Positions 1-7,851 of a stretch of DNA of 41,732 nt are shown in pieces. Position 1 is the first letter of the stretch. The number at the start of each line of letters is the position of its first letter. The position numbers and the translations under genes are program-made. The notes below the pieces were generated by a model. The model was not told where the DNA came from and made no database searches. It worked only from the letters and a program-made list of their open reading frames with translations. This stretch comes from Pseudomonadota bacterium (GTDB lineage: Bacteria; Pseudomonadota; Gammaproteobacteria; Steroidobacterales; Steroidobacteraceae), in contig JANXQL010000137.1 in NCBI GenBank assembly GCA_025356815.1, positions 1 through 41,732 of the forward strand. The letters run 5' to 3'.

Positions 1-981
1 AAGGCGACGCTGCTCGGCTCGATGCTGCGCGAGATCGGCATCGATTCCTACTACGTGCTGATCAACACCAATCGCGGCGAGATCACGCGCGAGGAGCCGC
101 CGGGATTGCACTTCAATCACGCGATCCTCGCGATCCGGCTGGCGCCCGAGGTCAGCGATCCGACGCTGCTCGCGGTGGCGGAGTACCCGCGCCTGGGCCG
201 CGTGCTGTATTTCGACCCGACCGATTCGGTGACGCCGCTCGGCGGCCTCGCGGGCAGCCTGCAGGGCAACTACGGGCTGCTGGTGACCGCGGACGGCGGC
301 GAGCTGGAACTGCTGCCGCAACTGGCGCCCGCCAGCAATTCGATCGAGCGACTGGCGAAGATGCGCCTGGACGCCGAGGGCACGCTCAGCGGCGAGTTCA
401 TCGAGCGTCGCACGGGCGATCGGGCCGCCGCGGAACGCTACCGCCTGGCGTCGCTCACCCGCAGCGTGGATCGCAATCGACCCATCGAATTACTGCTGGC
501 CAATTCGATCGGCAACTACCGCATCGTCGACGCCGCGGTCGACGAGGGAGTCGGCCAGGCGCGGCCGGTGGAGTGGCGGGTCCATATTGAGGCCGAGAAG
601 TACGGCAAGCTGTCGGGCGATCTGCTGCTGGTGCGACCACGCCTGCTCGGCAGCAAGGCCTCCGGCTTCCTGGAGACGCGCGAGCCGCGCCAGCAGCCGA
701 TCGAGTTCGAAGGACCGCTGAGCGACTCCGACACCTTCGAAGTCGAGCTGCCGCCGCACTTCGAGGTCGAGGAGCTGCCGCCGCCGGTCAAGGCCGACTA
801 CCCATTCGGCTCCTATCAGAGCCACAGCGAGGTGGTCGGTCGGGTGTTGCGCTACACCCGCCGCATCGAGATTCACCAGCTGAGCGTACCGGTGGAGCAG
901 GCGGCAGACCTCAGGAACTTTTACCGGATCATCGGTACCGACGAGGGCCGCGCGGCAGTCCTGCGCCCGTCGGTTCACTGA
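1..981 (+). CDS. DUF3857/transglutaminase-like protein, C-terminal part (5' end outside window)
   Basis: The reading frame is open from base 1, so the gene is cut by the window edge; the first ATG at 22 is internal. The first residues (KATLLGSMLREIGI) match the stretch that directly follows the catalytic Cys in the CKDKATLL motif of transglutaminase-fold proteins, so the Cys should lie just upstream of the window. The His (LHFNHAI, codon at 118-120) and Asp (YFDPTD, near 212) of the triad are visible. The remaining 250 or so residues look like the beta-rich C-terminal part of proteins that carry an N-terminal DUF3857 domain. These are usually exported, and their substrates are unknown. Family assignment is fairly sure; function is not known. 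The gene converges on the next one across a strong hairpin. Confidence 0.8.
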   Translation, partial: KATLLGSMLREIGIDSYYVLINTNRGEITREEPPGLHFNHAILAIRLAPEVSDPTLLAVAEYPRLGRVLYFDPTDSVTPLGGLAGSLQGNYGLLVTADGGELELLPQLAPASNSIERLAKMRLDAEGTLSGEFIERRTGDRAAAERYRLASLTRSVDRNRPIELLLANSIGNYRIVDAAVDEGVGQARPVEWRVHIEAEKYGKLSGDLLLVRPRLLGSKASGFLETREPRQQPIEFEGPLSDSDTFEVELPPHFEVEELPPPVKADYPFGSYQSHSEVVGRVLRYTRRIEIHQLSVPVEQAADLRNFYRIIGTDEGRAAVLRPSVH

Positions 982-1015
982 TGCAGGGTCCGGGTGGCGG
1001 CGCCCGGACCCTGCA
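982..1015. terminator. Perfect 13-bp hairpin between convergent genes
   Basis: Arms TGCAGGGTCCGGG (982-994) and CCCGGACCCTGCA (1003-1015) are exact reverse complements around an 8-nt loop. The hairpin starts at the stop codon of the plus-strand gene and ends 8 nt before the stop of the minus-strand gene. Neither side has a clear T-tract, so it may act as a bidirectional 3'-end or RNA-stabilising structure rather than a classical intrinsic terminator. Confidence 0.6.
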
Positions 1016-1022
1016 GGTGCTG

Positions 1023-3056
1023 TTAGTTGTTGAGAGCGCCGGCAGCGATCCAGGACTTGATCCTGTCGATCGTCGCCTGGTCAAGATAAGGACCGCCGAG
1101 CGGCATGCGCGCACCGCTCGCCGCCGTTCCCTCCAGCTTCTGGATGACGTAGCTGTTGGCCGCGTCGCCCGGCTTCACCCGCAGCAGCGTCGGCTGCTCA
1201 TGGCTTGCGACATTCACCAGCGACGTGAATGCGTTGCCCGCGGTCAGGTTCTGCGAGCCAGGCAGGGCACCGCTGGCAGGCAGGCTGCCGTCGTGGCACA
1301 CCGAGCAGATGGGCGTGAAGATCTGCGACTGCAGCTGCGTCAGCGTGCTCGCGGCGACGCCGTTGGCGACCGTCACCGTCACCGCCGGTGAGGTGCCCAC
1401 GTTGCCGTCGACATCCGTCGCGGTCGCAGTCAGCGCGACACTGCCGTTGGCCAGGGTCGTCGTATCCCACTGTGCCGAGTAAGGCGGCGCGCTGATCACG
1501 CCGAGCGAGACGCCGCCGACGAACAGCTGAACGTTCGAGATCGTCAGGCTGTCCTGCGCGCTCGCGGTGACGGTAACGGTGCCGGCGACGCTGCCGGTGG
1601 GAGTCGTGATCGCCACCACCGGCGGCGCGTTCAGGATCGGCGCCGTGGCACCCAGGTCGATCCGGCCGTAGGCGCCGTTCGCCTCGTTGTTGGTGCCGGC
1701 CGCATAGAAGAGTGTGTTGTGCGGCTGGTTGTTGTGGTCGTTGCCAAAGGCGATGCCCCACAGCCCTGCGGACGCGAATGCCGTCCCGCCGGCGTTGGCG
1801 AGCGTGCCGACATAGGCGCCCGACGCCGCGTCGTAGCCGTTGATCCTGCCATCGCCGAAGTTGCCCACCAGCACCGCGTGGCTGAGGGTGCCGAAGTCCG
1901 CCGGCGCAAGCGCGATGCCCCAGGGCGCGTCGAGCAGGCCACCGGTCGTGACCAGATGGCGAATGAAGTTGCCGCTGGTGTCGTAGACATCGACGAGCCC
2001 CAGTCCCGCGCCGTTGACGTTGTCATGGTTGGCAGGCGGGCTCTGCTGGGCGTAGGTGACGTAGATCTGCGAGCTTCCGCCGCTGCCGGTAGGCAGCGCC
2101 TGGATGCCGAACGGCGCGTAGCCGGCAGGCAGCGTCGGGTCGACGAACGCAAAACTGGTCGCGGAGGTGGCCTGGCGCGTGAAGTGCGTGTCGAACACGT
2201 CCACCCGGCCGTTGAAGAAGTCAGTCGCGTACAGGTAGTTCGCCGTGCCGTTGCTGGCGAGCGCGAGCCCCTTGTAGACGGCGCCGCCGGCGTCGGTGTA
2301 GACGTTGATCGCGTGGCCGAGGTCCACCGATGGCGCCCAGCCGGCGATCATTCCGCCTTCACCAACGAAGATGAACGTCGCGGCGGCCGTGGCGCCGTTG
2401 GCGCTGATGGCAAAGTCGCTCGTGCCGTTGTAGATGATGCCGGTCGCGTCGAACGTGACGCCGCCGCCGCTCGCGGTGAACGCGACGACCAGCGGTGCCG
2501 CGGCCGGCTGCGCGCGTCCGTTTCCATCGTAGAGCGTCGAGGTCTGGGTGTGGTTGTTCGCGACCCACGAGAACGAGGTCGGACCGAACGCAAGTCCCCA
2601 GGGATTGATGAGGTTCGCATCCGTGACCGCTGCCCCGACCCCGGAGGTGTCGGCCACGAGGCTCGTGAACGAGTAGGCGCTAGGACCTGCGACGCTCAGC
2701 GCTGCGGAGGCGCTCGTGCTGCCGCTGTAGGTGCCACCGGAGCAGCTGAGTGTGTACGTGACCGAGCCTGCGGTGGTCGGCGTCACGGTGGCCGTGCCGC
2801 TGGCTGCCTCCGCGCCGGTCCATCCGCCGCTTGCCGAGCAGCTGTCGCCGGTCACCGAGGACCAGGTGAGCGTGGCGCTCTGGCCGAGCGTGATCGACGA
2901 TGGTGCGACGGCAATGTGGACCGCAGGAGCCTGCGGACTCGAGCTTCCGCCGCCGCCGCCACCACAGGCGGCGAGTGCGAGCACCAGAGGCAGAGTGCAG
3001 GCGAGCGCGAGCCGCCGCGCGCAGTGCGCGAATGAGTGAAGCGTGAACATGGGCAT
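1023..3056 (-). CDS. TIGR03118-family lipoprotein with Ig-like domains and C-terminal c-type haem domain
   Basis: The product is about 677 aa. A signal peptide ends in a lipobox (LALAAC, Cys31) followed by a Gly-rich linker, so it should be lipid-anchored. Residues 45-122 look like an Ig-like repeat. Residues 125-470 have the TIGR03118 pattern (INPWGLAFGPT, PWGIALAPADFG, LWGIAFGNDHNN), probably a beta-propeller. Residues 475-560 resemble a Big_7 Ig domain (PPVVAITTPTGSV). The last 100 residues carry a single CxxCH haem motif (TPICSVCHDG) and a possible Met ligand (ARMPLGGPYL). That final domain is clearly paralogous to the start of the divergent gene at 3220. An ATG at 3050 is an alternative start; the AGGGGG ribosome site suits either. 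The role may be envelope redox chemistry, but no substrate is known. Confidence 0.8.
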   Translation of the reverse strand: MPMFTLHSFAHCARRLALACTLPLVLALAACGGGGGGSSSPQAPAVHIAVAPSSITLGQSATLTWSSVTGDSCSASGGWTGAEAASGTATVTPTTAGSVTYTLSCSGGTYSGSTSASAALSVAGPSAYSFTSLVADTSGVGAAVTDANLINPWGLAFGPTSFSWVANNHTQTSTLYDGNGRAQPAAAPLVVAFTASGGGVTFDATGIIYNGTSDFAISANGATAAATFIFVGEGGMIAGWAPSVDLGHAINVYTDAGGAVYKGLALASNGTANYLYATDFFNGRVDVFDTHFTRQATSATSFAFVDPTLPAGYAPFGIQALPTGSGGSSQIYVTYAQQSPPANHDNVNGAGLGLVDVYDTSGNFIRHLVTTGGLLDAPWGIALAPADFGTLSHAVLVGNFGDGRINGYDAASGAYVGTLANAGGTAFASAGLWGIAFGNDHNNQPHNTLFYAAGTNNEANGAYGRIDLGATAPILNAPPVVAITTPTGSVAGTVTVTASAQDSLTISNVQLFVGGVSLGVISAPPYSAQWDTTTLANGSVALTATATDVDGNVGTSPAVTVTVANGVAASTLTQLQSQIFTPICSVCHDGSLPASGALPGSQNLTAGNAFTSLVNVASHEQPTLLRVKPGDAANSYVIQKLEGTAASGARMPLGGPYLDQATIDRIKSWIAAGALNN

Positions 3057-3121
3057 TAATCCCCCTCGTGAGACAACGCGCCAAATGACACATCGTCACT
3101 GCGTGGGTGTCGTCGCGCAGG

Positions 3122-3175
3122 TGCGAGGTTCTCTTTGAGCCAAAAACATATCTTCGTCGAGCAGTGAACCTCGCA
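3122..3175. promoter_or_regulatory. 10-bp inverted repeat flanking an AT-rich core in a divergent promoter region
   Basis: TGCGAGGTTC (3122-3131) and GAACCTCGCA (3166-3175) are perfect reverse complements separated by 34 bp. The spacer includes an AT-rich segment (CCAAAAACATATCTTCG) that stands out in this GC-rich DNA. The repeat lies in the 163-bp gap between two divergent genes for haem lipoproteins. It could be a pair of half-sites for a regulator serving both directions. No convincing -35/-10 pair was found, so the promoters remain unplaced. Confidence 0.4.
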
Positions 3176-3219
3176 GTCGTGCGCGGGTACGTATCCCACA
3201 CCCCTTGGCGGCGGGCGCG

Positions 3220-4050
3220 ATGCGAGATCTGGCTCGACACTGTCTACGGTTCATTCCACTGGCGACCATGCTTGCGGCATGCAGCGGCAATGGCCAGGGC
3301 CTGGACGCAGGTGGCCGACCGCTGCCGTCGGGCGGCACGGTCGGCGGCGCACTGACCGCCGATTTCGATTCGATCCAGCAGCACGTCTTCACGCCGATCT
3401 GCACCGCCTGCCACGCTGGTGGTGGCGCGCCGCAGGGACTGCGCCTGGACGCGGTCAACAGTTATGCGCTGCTGGTCGGCGTGTCGAGCAACGAGGTGTC
3501 CTCGCTGCTGCGGGTGAAGGCCGGGGACCCTGACAACAGCTACCTCATCCAGAAGCTCGAGGGTCACGCGCCAGTCGGTGCGCAGATGCCGTTCGGCGGC
3601 CCGCCGCTGCCGGCAGCGACGATTGCGGTGATCCGTCAATGGGTCAGCGACGGCGCGCTGCGCTCGCCGGTGGCGGTGGCCAGTGCGAGGTTCGCGCTGA
3701 CCGCAGCGGTCCCCGGCATGCGTGATCTGGTGTTGGAGCCACCGCTGCGCATCGTTCTGGAGTTCAGCCAGGAGCTCGATGTGACGCGGCTCGATGCATC
3801 GTCGGTGCACGTCGCCCGGGTTAGCGTCGACGGCTCGCTGCAGCCGGTGCCGGTGACCCTGACGATTCCTGCCGGCGATCCGCGCGCGCTGGTGATCACG
3901 CCGATGAGCGCCTTTGTCGCCGGCCGCTATCGGGCGACGACCGGCGGGGCCAACGCGACCGCGCTTGCGGGCATTGCGACCGGACTTGCGCCGGCGGCCG
4001 GGGGCGGCGAGACGGTGGTCTGCGAGTTTGACGTGGTCGCAGAGCGGTGA
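3220..4050 (+). CDS. Mono-haem c-type cytochrome lipoprotein with SbsA-type Ig domain
   Basis: The product is 276 aa from the ATG at 3220. An upstream in-frame TTG at 3205 is possible but adds nothing to the signal peptide. The lipobox is MLAAC (Cys21). The haem motif CTACH is at residues 61-65, with a candidate Met ligand in AQMPFGG. Residues 50-155 closely parallel the C-terminal domain of the divergent TIGR03118 protein (FTPICxxCH, LLRVKxGDxxNSYxIQKLEG). Residues 165-270 resemble a bacterial Ig-like SbsA domain (RIVLEFSQELD, LVITPMSAF). It should be an envelope electron-transfer or sensor lipoprotein. The stop overlaps the start of the next gene (TGATG), so the two are probably translated together. 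Confidence 0.8.
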   Translation: MRDLARHCLRFIPLATMLAACSGNGQGLDAGGRPLPSGGTVGGALTADFDSIQQHVFTPICTACHAGGGAPQGLRLDAVNSYALLVGVSSNEVSSLLRVKAGDPDNSYLIQKLEGHAPVGAQMPFGGPPLPAATIAVIRQWVSDGALRSPVAVASARFALTAAVPGMRDLVLEPPLRIVLEFSQELDVTRLDASSVHVARVSVDGSLQPVPVTLTIPAGDPRALVITPMSAFVAGRYRATTGGANATALAGIATGLAPAAGGGETVVCEFDVVAER

Positions 4051-5132
4051 TGCGCTGCGCCACGCCGCGATGGCTTGCGCTGCTCGCGCTGGTGCTCTGC
4101 GCGCCCGCGTCGGCGGAGCCTTACCTCGCCCTCCAAACCGGCTACAAGTGCGTCGCGTGCCACCTCAACCCAACCGGCGGCGGCTTGCGCAGCGCATTTG
4201 GCACGGTCTTCAGCGAGAACGTGCTGCCACAGTTCACGCTGCCGGCGGGGGCGCCGGTGTGGGGCGGCCGCCTGCTCGATCGACTCGCGCTCGGCGCCGA
4301 CCTGCGCACCAGCTGGGAGCGCGCGAGCACGCCGAACGTCGGCTCGCAGGGCGACAGCGGCCTCAGGCAACTGCGCGTCTATGCCGACCTCGCGCTGATC
4401 GCGGAGCGGCTGGACGTGTACCTGGATGAGTCCGTCGCGCCGGGTCGGGCGCGTGAGCTTGAGTGGTACGCGCGGCTGAACGACACGCACACCGGCTTGT
4501 ACCTGAAGGCCGGCCAGTTCTACCTGCCCTTCGGGTGGCGACTGCAGGATGCCTCGGCAATCGTGCGCGAGATCAGCGGCATCGGCATGACCGTGCCGGA
4601 CAAGGGCATCGAGATCGGTCTGGAGCGCCCGGCCTGGTCGGCGCAGGTGGACTTCACCGACGGCACCGTCAACGCAGGGGGCGGCTCCGGCCATCAGGTG
4701 ACCGGCCAGCTGGTGTGGGTCCAGTCTCGATTCCGACTCGGCTCGGCCGCCTCGTTCAGTCATTCGGCCGGTGGCGACCGACGCGTCGGCGGCGTGTTCG
4801 CCGGTGTCCGCACCGGCCCCGTCGCCTGGCTCGGCGAGGTGGACCTCGTGCGTGACGAGGGTTTCTCCGAGGGCGAGCGCCGGCTCGTCGCGGCGCTGGC
4901 CGAGGCGGACTGGGCCGTGCATCGCGGCCATAACCTGAAGCTGACGGCCGAGTTCTTCGACCCGGATCGCCGCATCGCGCAGGACCAGAAGACGCGCTGG
5001 AGCCTGGTGTACGAGTGGACGCCAGTGCCGTTCGTGCAGCTGCGCTCGGGAATCCGCCGCTACCGCGGGATTCCGCAGAACGACACCGACAATCGCCGTG
5101 TCGTGTTCGTGGAGCTGCACGCGTTCCTGTAG
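4050..5132 (+). CDS. Outer-membrane porin-like protein with an N-terminal CxxCH haem motif
   Basis: The product is 360 aa from the ATG at 4050; a GTG one codon earlier is also possible. The signal peptide probably ends at ASA|EP (residue 22). Only about 12 residues into the mature protein comes YKCVACHLNPTGGG with haem motif CVACH (residues 34-38). The rest has alternating aromatic and polar strands typical of a beta-barrel (LYLKAGQFYLPFGWRL, VVFVELHAFL at the C-terminus). The CxxCHxNPTGGG start is, to my knowledge, recurrent in uncharacterised proteobacterial porin-like proteins. Together with the upstream cytochrome lipoprotein it suggests a redox-active outer-membrane complex. A porin-cytochrome conduit is possible, but one haem would not span a membrane, so a structural or sensing role is as likely. 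Confidence 0.75.
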   Translation: MRCATPRWLALLALVLCAPASAEPYLALQTGYKCVACHLNPTGGGLRSAFGTVFSENVLPQFTLPAGAPVWGGRLLDRLALGADLRTSWERASTPNVGSQGDSGLRQLRVYADLALIAERLDVYLDESVAPGRARELEWYARLNDTHTGLYLKAGQFYLPFGWRLQDASAIVREISGIGMTVPDKGIEIGLERPAWSAQVDFTDGTVNAGGGSGHQVTGQLVWVQSRFRLGSAASFSHSAGGDRRVGGVFAGVRTGPVAWLGEVDLVRDEGFSEGERRLVAALAEADWAVHRGHNLKLTAEFFDPDRRIAQDQKTRWSLVYEWTPVPFVQLRSGIRRYRGIPQNDTDNRRVVFVELHAFL

Positions 5133-5284
5133 ACGGCCTGCGGCGCGCTTATGTCGTGCGGCTCGACGCGCCATGCCTCTTGACGCCGCCATGCGACACT
5201 TTTGTGCAGAACCTCGTCGTGACCGGGCGGTACGCATGGATGCGACCCGCACGGTCGTCGCGTTGACTGTACGAACCGGATAGA

Positions 5285-5300
5285 GCGGCCTGCCGGCCGC
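5285..5300 (+). other. Small hairpin abutting a ribosome binding site
   Basis: GCGGCC (5285-5290) and GGCCGC (5295-5300) form a 6-bp stem with a TGCC loop. It is immediately followed by the strong ribosome site GAGGAGAG (5301-5308) and the ATG at 5313. It may shape the 5' end of the DUF5666 mRNA. The rest of the 180-bp gap (5133-5312) shows no other gene or site I can support. Confidence 0.3.
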
Positions 5301-5312
5301 GAGGAGAGTTGC

Positions 5313-6842
5313 ATGCGTTCCTGGACTTCGAAAATGACGGGTGTCGCCGCAGGCTGGCGCCTGCTGACGGTCGCTGCACTGGCGACGATCATCGTGGCCT
5401 GCGGCGGCGGTGGCATGGGCAGCAGCGCGTCGCCGCCGACGGCCGTTGCAGGTCCGGCGGGCGTCTCGGTCGGTGCGATCACCGGCTTCGGCAGCGTCCA
5501 TGTCAATGGCAAGAAGTTCCAGACGACGAGCACCGTGATCCACGTCGACGGCCAGGCGGTGACGCAGAACGACCTTCATGTCGGCGACGTCATCGAAGTC
5601 AAGGCACACCACGACTCGACGACCAATACCGATGTCGCCGAGGCCATCGAGGTGCACAGCAACGTCATCGGGCCGGTTGGATCCATCGACACGGTGGGCG
5701 GCAAACTGGTCGTGCTCGGCCAGAGCGTTGTGATCTCGTCGGCAACTTCCTTCGACGATTCGATCGTCCCGGCGTCGCTGGCAGGCATCACGGTCGGCGA
5801 TATCCTGCGCGTAAGCGGCTCGACCGCGACCAACGGCGACATCCAGGCGACACGCATCGAGCGCAAGCCGGTTGGGACGACACTGCGCGTGAACGGGCTC
5901 GCCGCCGCGACCGATGCCACGGCGAAATCGCTGATGATCAATGCGCTCGTCGTCGACTTCTCCGCCGCATCGCTGTCCGACTTTCCGTCGACCGGGCCCA
6001 AGGATGGCGACCAGATCGAGGCGGTCGGCACGACCCTCGGGTCGGCCGGTCAGCTGCTCGCGACCCGGCTGGAGCTGCGCTCCGGCAAGGAGCTCAGGGC
6101 CGACGCGGGCGGCGAGTCAGAGGTACAGGGCCTGGTCACGCGCTTCGCTTCGGCCAGCGACTTCGACGTCGCTGGTCGGTCGGTCAGCACCTCGGCCGCC
6201 ACCCGCTTCGACGGCGGTACGGCGACGGATCTGGCGCTGAACGTGCGCGTCGAAGTGGAAGGTACCGTGGACGCCGCCGGCGTGCTCGCGGCGACCAAGG
6301 TGGAGATCGAGCATGCCGCCAACGCGATGATCGTCGCGCAGGCGGACGCGGTGGATGCGACCGCAGGCACGGTCACGGCGCTGGGTATCAGGATCAGCGT
6401 GGATGGGATGACCCGCTTCGAGGATCACAGCTCGGCCAGGGTCAACACCTTCAGCCTCGCCGACGTGCATACCGGCGACTGGATCGTCGTGCGCGGGACC
6501 GAGACCCCTGCCGGTAGCAACGCGATCCTCGCGGCGCGCTTCGAGCGCCGCGACGCGCAGGCGAACCCGGTATTGGCAGGCGTGGTGAAGGCGGCGACGG
6601 CGCCGACGCTCACGATCCTGTCGGTGAACATCGCGACGACCCCGACGACGGTCTTCGGCGGGGGCCCCGATGGCTCGGGCGGCTCGGGCGGCTCGGACGG
6701 CTCCGGCAGCTCGGGCGGTGGCATCAGTGCGACGACGTTCTTCACCGGACTGGTCGGCAGCATGGCCACGATCAGCGGCAGCTGGGACGGCACGACGATG
6801 ACGGCGCTCAGGGCGTCGCTCGGCAGCCCGGACGGCCACTGA
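5313..6842 (+). CDS. DUF5666-domain lipoprotein
   Basis: The product is 509 aa. The signal peptide ends in a lipobox (TIIVAC, Cys30), then a Gly/Ser linker. The body is a series of about 70-residue beta units of the DUF5666 type: ITGFGSVHVNGKKF, a VGDVIEVKA step, then AEAIEV; similar units recur around residues 120, 190, 270, 340 and 420. Such repeats resemble small beta-barrel (OB-like) modules. A low-complexity Gly/Ser/Asp stretch lies near residues 450-470. The protein should sit in the periplasm or on the outer membrane; its role is unknown. The start is well supported by GAGGAGAG 5 nt upstream of the ATG. It seems to be a single-gene unit closed by the terminator at 6904. Confidence 0.85.
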   Translation: MRSWTSKMTGVAAGWRLLTVAALATIIVACGGGGMGSSASPPTAVAGPAGVSVGAITGFGSVHVNGKKFQTTSTVIHVDGQAVTQNDLHVGDVIEVKAHHDSTTNTDVAEAIEVHSNVIGPVGSIDTVGGKLVVLGQSVVISSATSFDDSIVPASLAGITVGDILRVSGSTATNGDIQATRIERKPVGTTLRVNGLAAATDATAKSLMINALVVDFSAASLSDFPSTGPKDGDQIEAVGTTLGSAGQLLATRLELRSGKELRADAGGESEVQGLVTRFASASDFDVAGRSVSTSAATRFDGGTATDLALNVRVEVEGTVDAAGVLAATKVEIEHAANAMIVAQADAVDATAGTVTALGIRISVDGMTRFEDHSSARVNTFSLADVHTGDWIVVRGTETPAGSNAILAARFERRDAQANPVLAGVVKAATAPTLTILSVNIATTPTTVFGGGPDGSGGSGGSDGSGSSGGGISATTFFTGLVGSMATISGSWDGTTMTALRASLGSPDGH

Positions 6843-6903
6843 TTCGCCACGGCGCGGCGACCGGCGCAATGCCGGCCGGCCTCGCGCCGCGGTGACCTGC
6901 ACC

Positions 6904-6930
6904 GGCCCGGGAGGCGACTGCTCCCGGGCC
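6904..6930 (+). terminator. Intrinsic terminator after the DUF5666 gene
   Basis: GGCCCGGGAG (6904-6913) and CTCCCGGGCC (6921-6930) form a perfect 10-bp GC-rich stem with a 7-nt loop, followed by a short TTT. It lies about 60 nt past the stop at 6842 and before the next gene at 7057. The T-run is short, but the stem is very stable. Confidence 0.65.
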
Positions 6931-7056
6931 TTTGCGTCGCTGCGGCGGGGCGGTGCCCGGGGAGTGACGTGGTCGACGGGGATTTGGCGACGCACCGCAC
7001 AGATCGACCGCTGCGTCGGCGTGCGAGGCGCCGCTGGCCCCGTATACACTGCGCGG

Positions 7057-7809
7057 ATGATGTCCAGCGCAGGGAAGCCGTCGTTCGCGGGCCGTGTGCG
7101 GTGGCGCTGCCTGATCGTCGCCGCGTTGCTGGCGGTCGTCACGCCCGCGTGCCGCGCAGACGGTCCCTGGAGCGCCAGTGTCGGCGTCACGACCGACTAC
7201 GTCCTCAGGGGGGTCTCGCAGAGCTACGGCGGGGCCGCGCTGCAGGGCGCGGTCAATTACCAGAGCCTGGCAGGCTGGTTCGCCGGCGCCTGGGCGTCGA
7301 ACGTCGACCCGTATCCGTTCTATGCCAATGCGGCGGAGGTGAACCTCTACGCCGGCTACGACTGGGCACTGGGGCGGGACTGGAGCGCGCGGGCGAGCCT
7401 CACGCACTATCTGTATGCCCTCGACCCGCGGCGACGGCCCTACGACTACGACGAGGTGTCGCTGACCGTCGGCTACCAGGACCGGCTGGCCGCGACGATC
7501 TCCTACCAGCCCAACAGCATCCGCTACGCGACGCTCGGCTATCGGCGCAACAAGCCGTCGTCCTCGTATGAGTTGAGCGGGCGCTGGCCGCTGCGATGGA
7601 GCCTGTCGGTGACCGGCGGTGTCGGCTACTACGACCTGACCCACCTGTACGGCGTGGGCTACTGGTCCGGCAGCGTGGGGGTCGGCTACACGCGCGGCCA
7701 CCTCGAACTCGGGGTCACGCGGTTCTTCAGCGACGACACCGTCTACCGGCTCTTCGACGAGGGCACGGCCGACGGTCGCACGGTCGCGACCGCGCTGTGG
7801 CACTTCTAG
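7057..7809 (+). CDS. TorF-family putative porin (Gcw_chp type)
   Basis: The product is 250 aa from the ATG at 7057. The frame is open upstream to 6892, but that part runs through the terminator and has no signal-peptide character. A signal sequence (residues 10-33, ending near RADG) precedes WSASVGVTTDYVLRGVSQS, the hallmark start of TorF/Gcw_chp porins. After it come amphipathic beta strands, YAGYDW, and a C-terminal aromatic (ALWHF) as expected for BAM-dependent barrels. Family length is usually 220-260 aa, so it is complete. It should be an outer-membrane beta-barrel; the substrate is unknown. The gap to the ECF sigma gene is 42 nt, so co-transcription is possible. Confidence 0.85.
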   Translation: MMSSAGKPSFAGRVRWRCLIVAALLAVVTPACRADGPWSASVGVTTDYVLRGVSQSYGGAALQGAVNYQSLAGWFAGAWASNVDPYPFYANAAEVNLYAGYDWALGRDWSARASLTHYLYALDPRRRPYDYDEVSLTVGYQDRLAATISYQPNSIRYATLGYRRNKPSSSYELSGRWPLRWSLSVTGGVGYYDLTHLYGVGYWSGSVGVGYTRGHLELGVTRFFSDDTVYRLFDEGTADGRTVATALWHF

Positions 7810-7851
7810 CCCGGCGGAGCCGCAAAGGCCTGCGGTGAACTTGTCGGGGAG

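Noticed and set aside
1719-3035. 438-codon frame on the plus strand
   Set aside because: It is antisense to the TIGR03118 lipoprotein and shows only Arg/Val/Glu-rich sequence with no recognisable fold.
3927-5657. 576-codon open frame on the minus strand
   Set aside because: It covers the haem-porin gene and the start of the DUF5666 gene in antisense. It has no ribosome site or domain and would overlap two genes with signal peptides.
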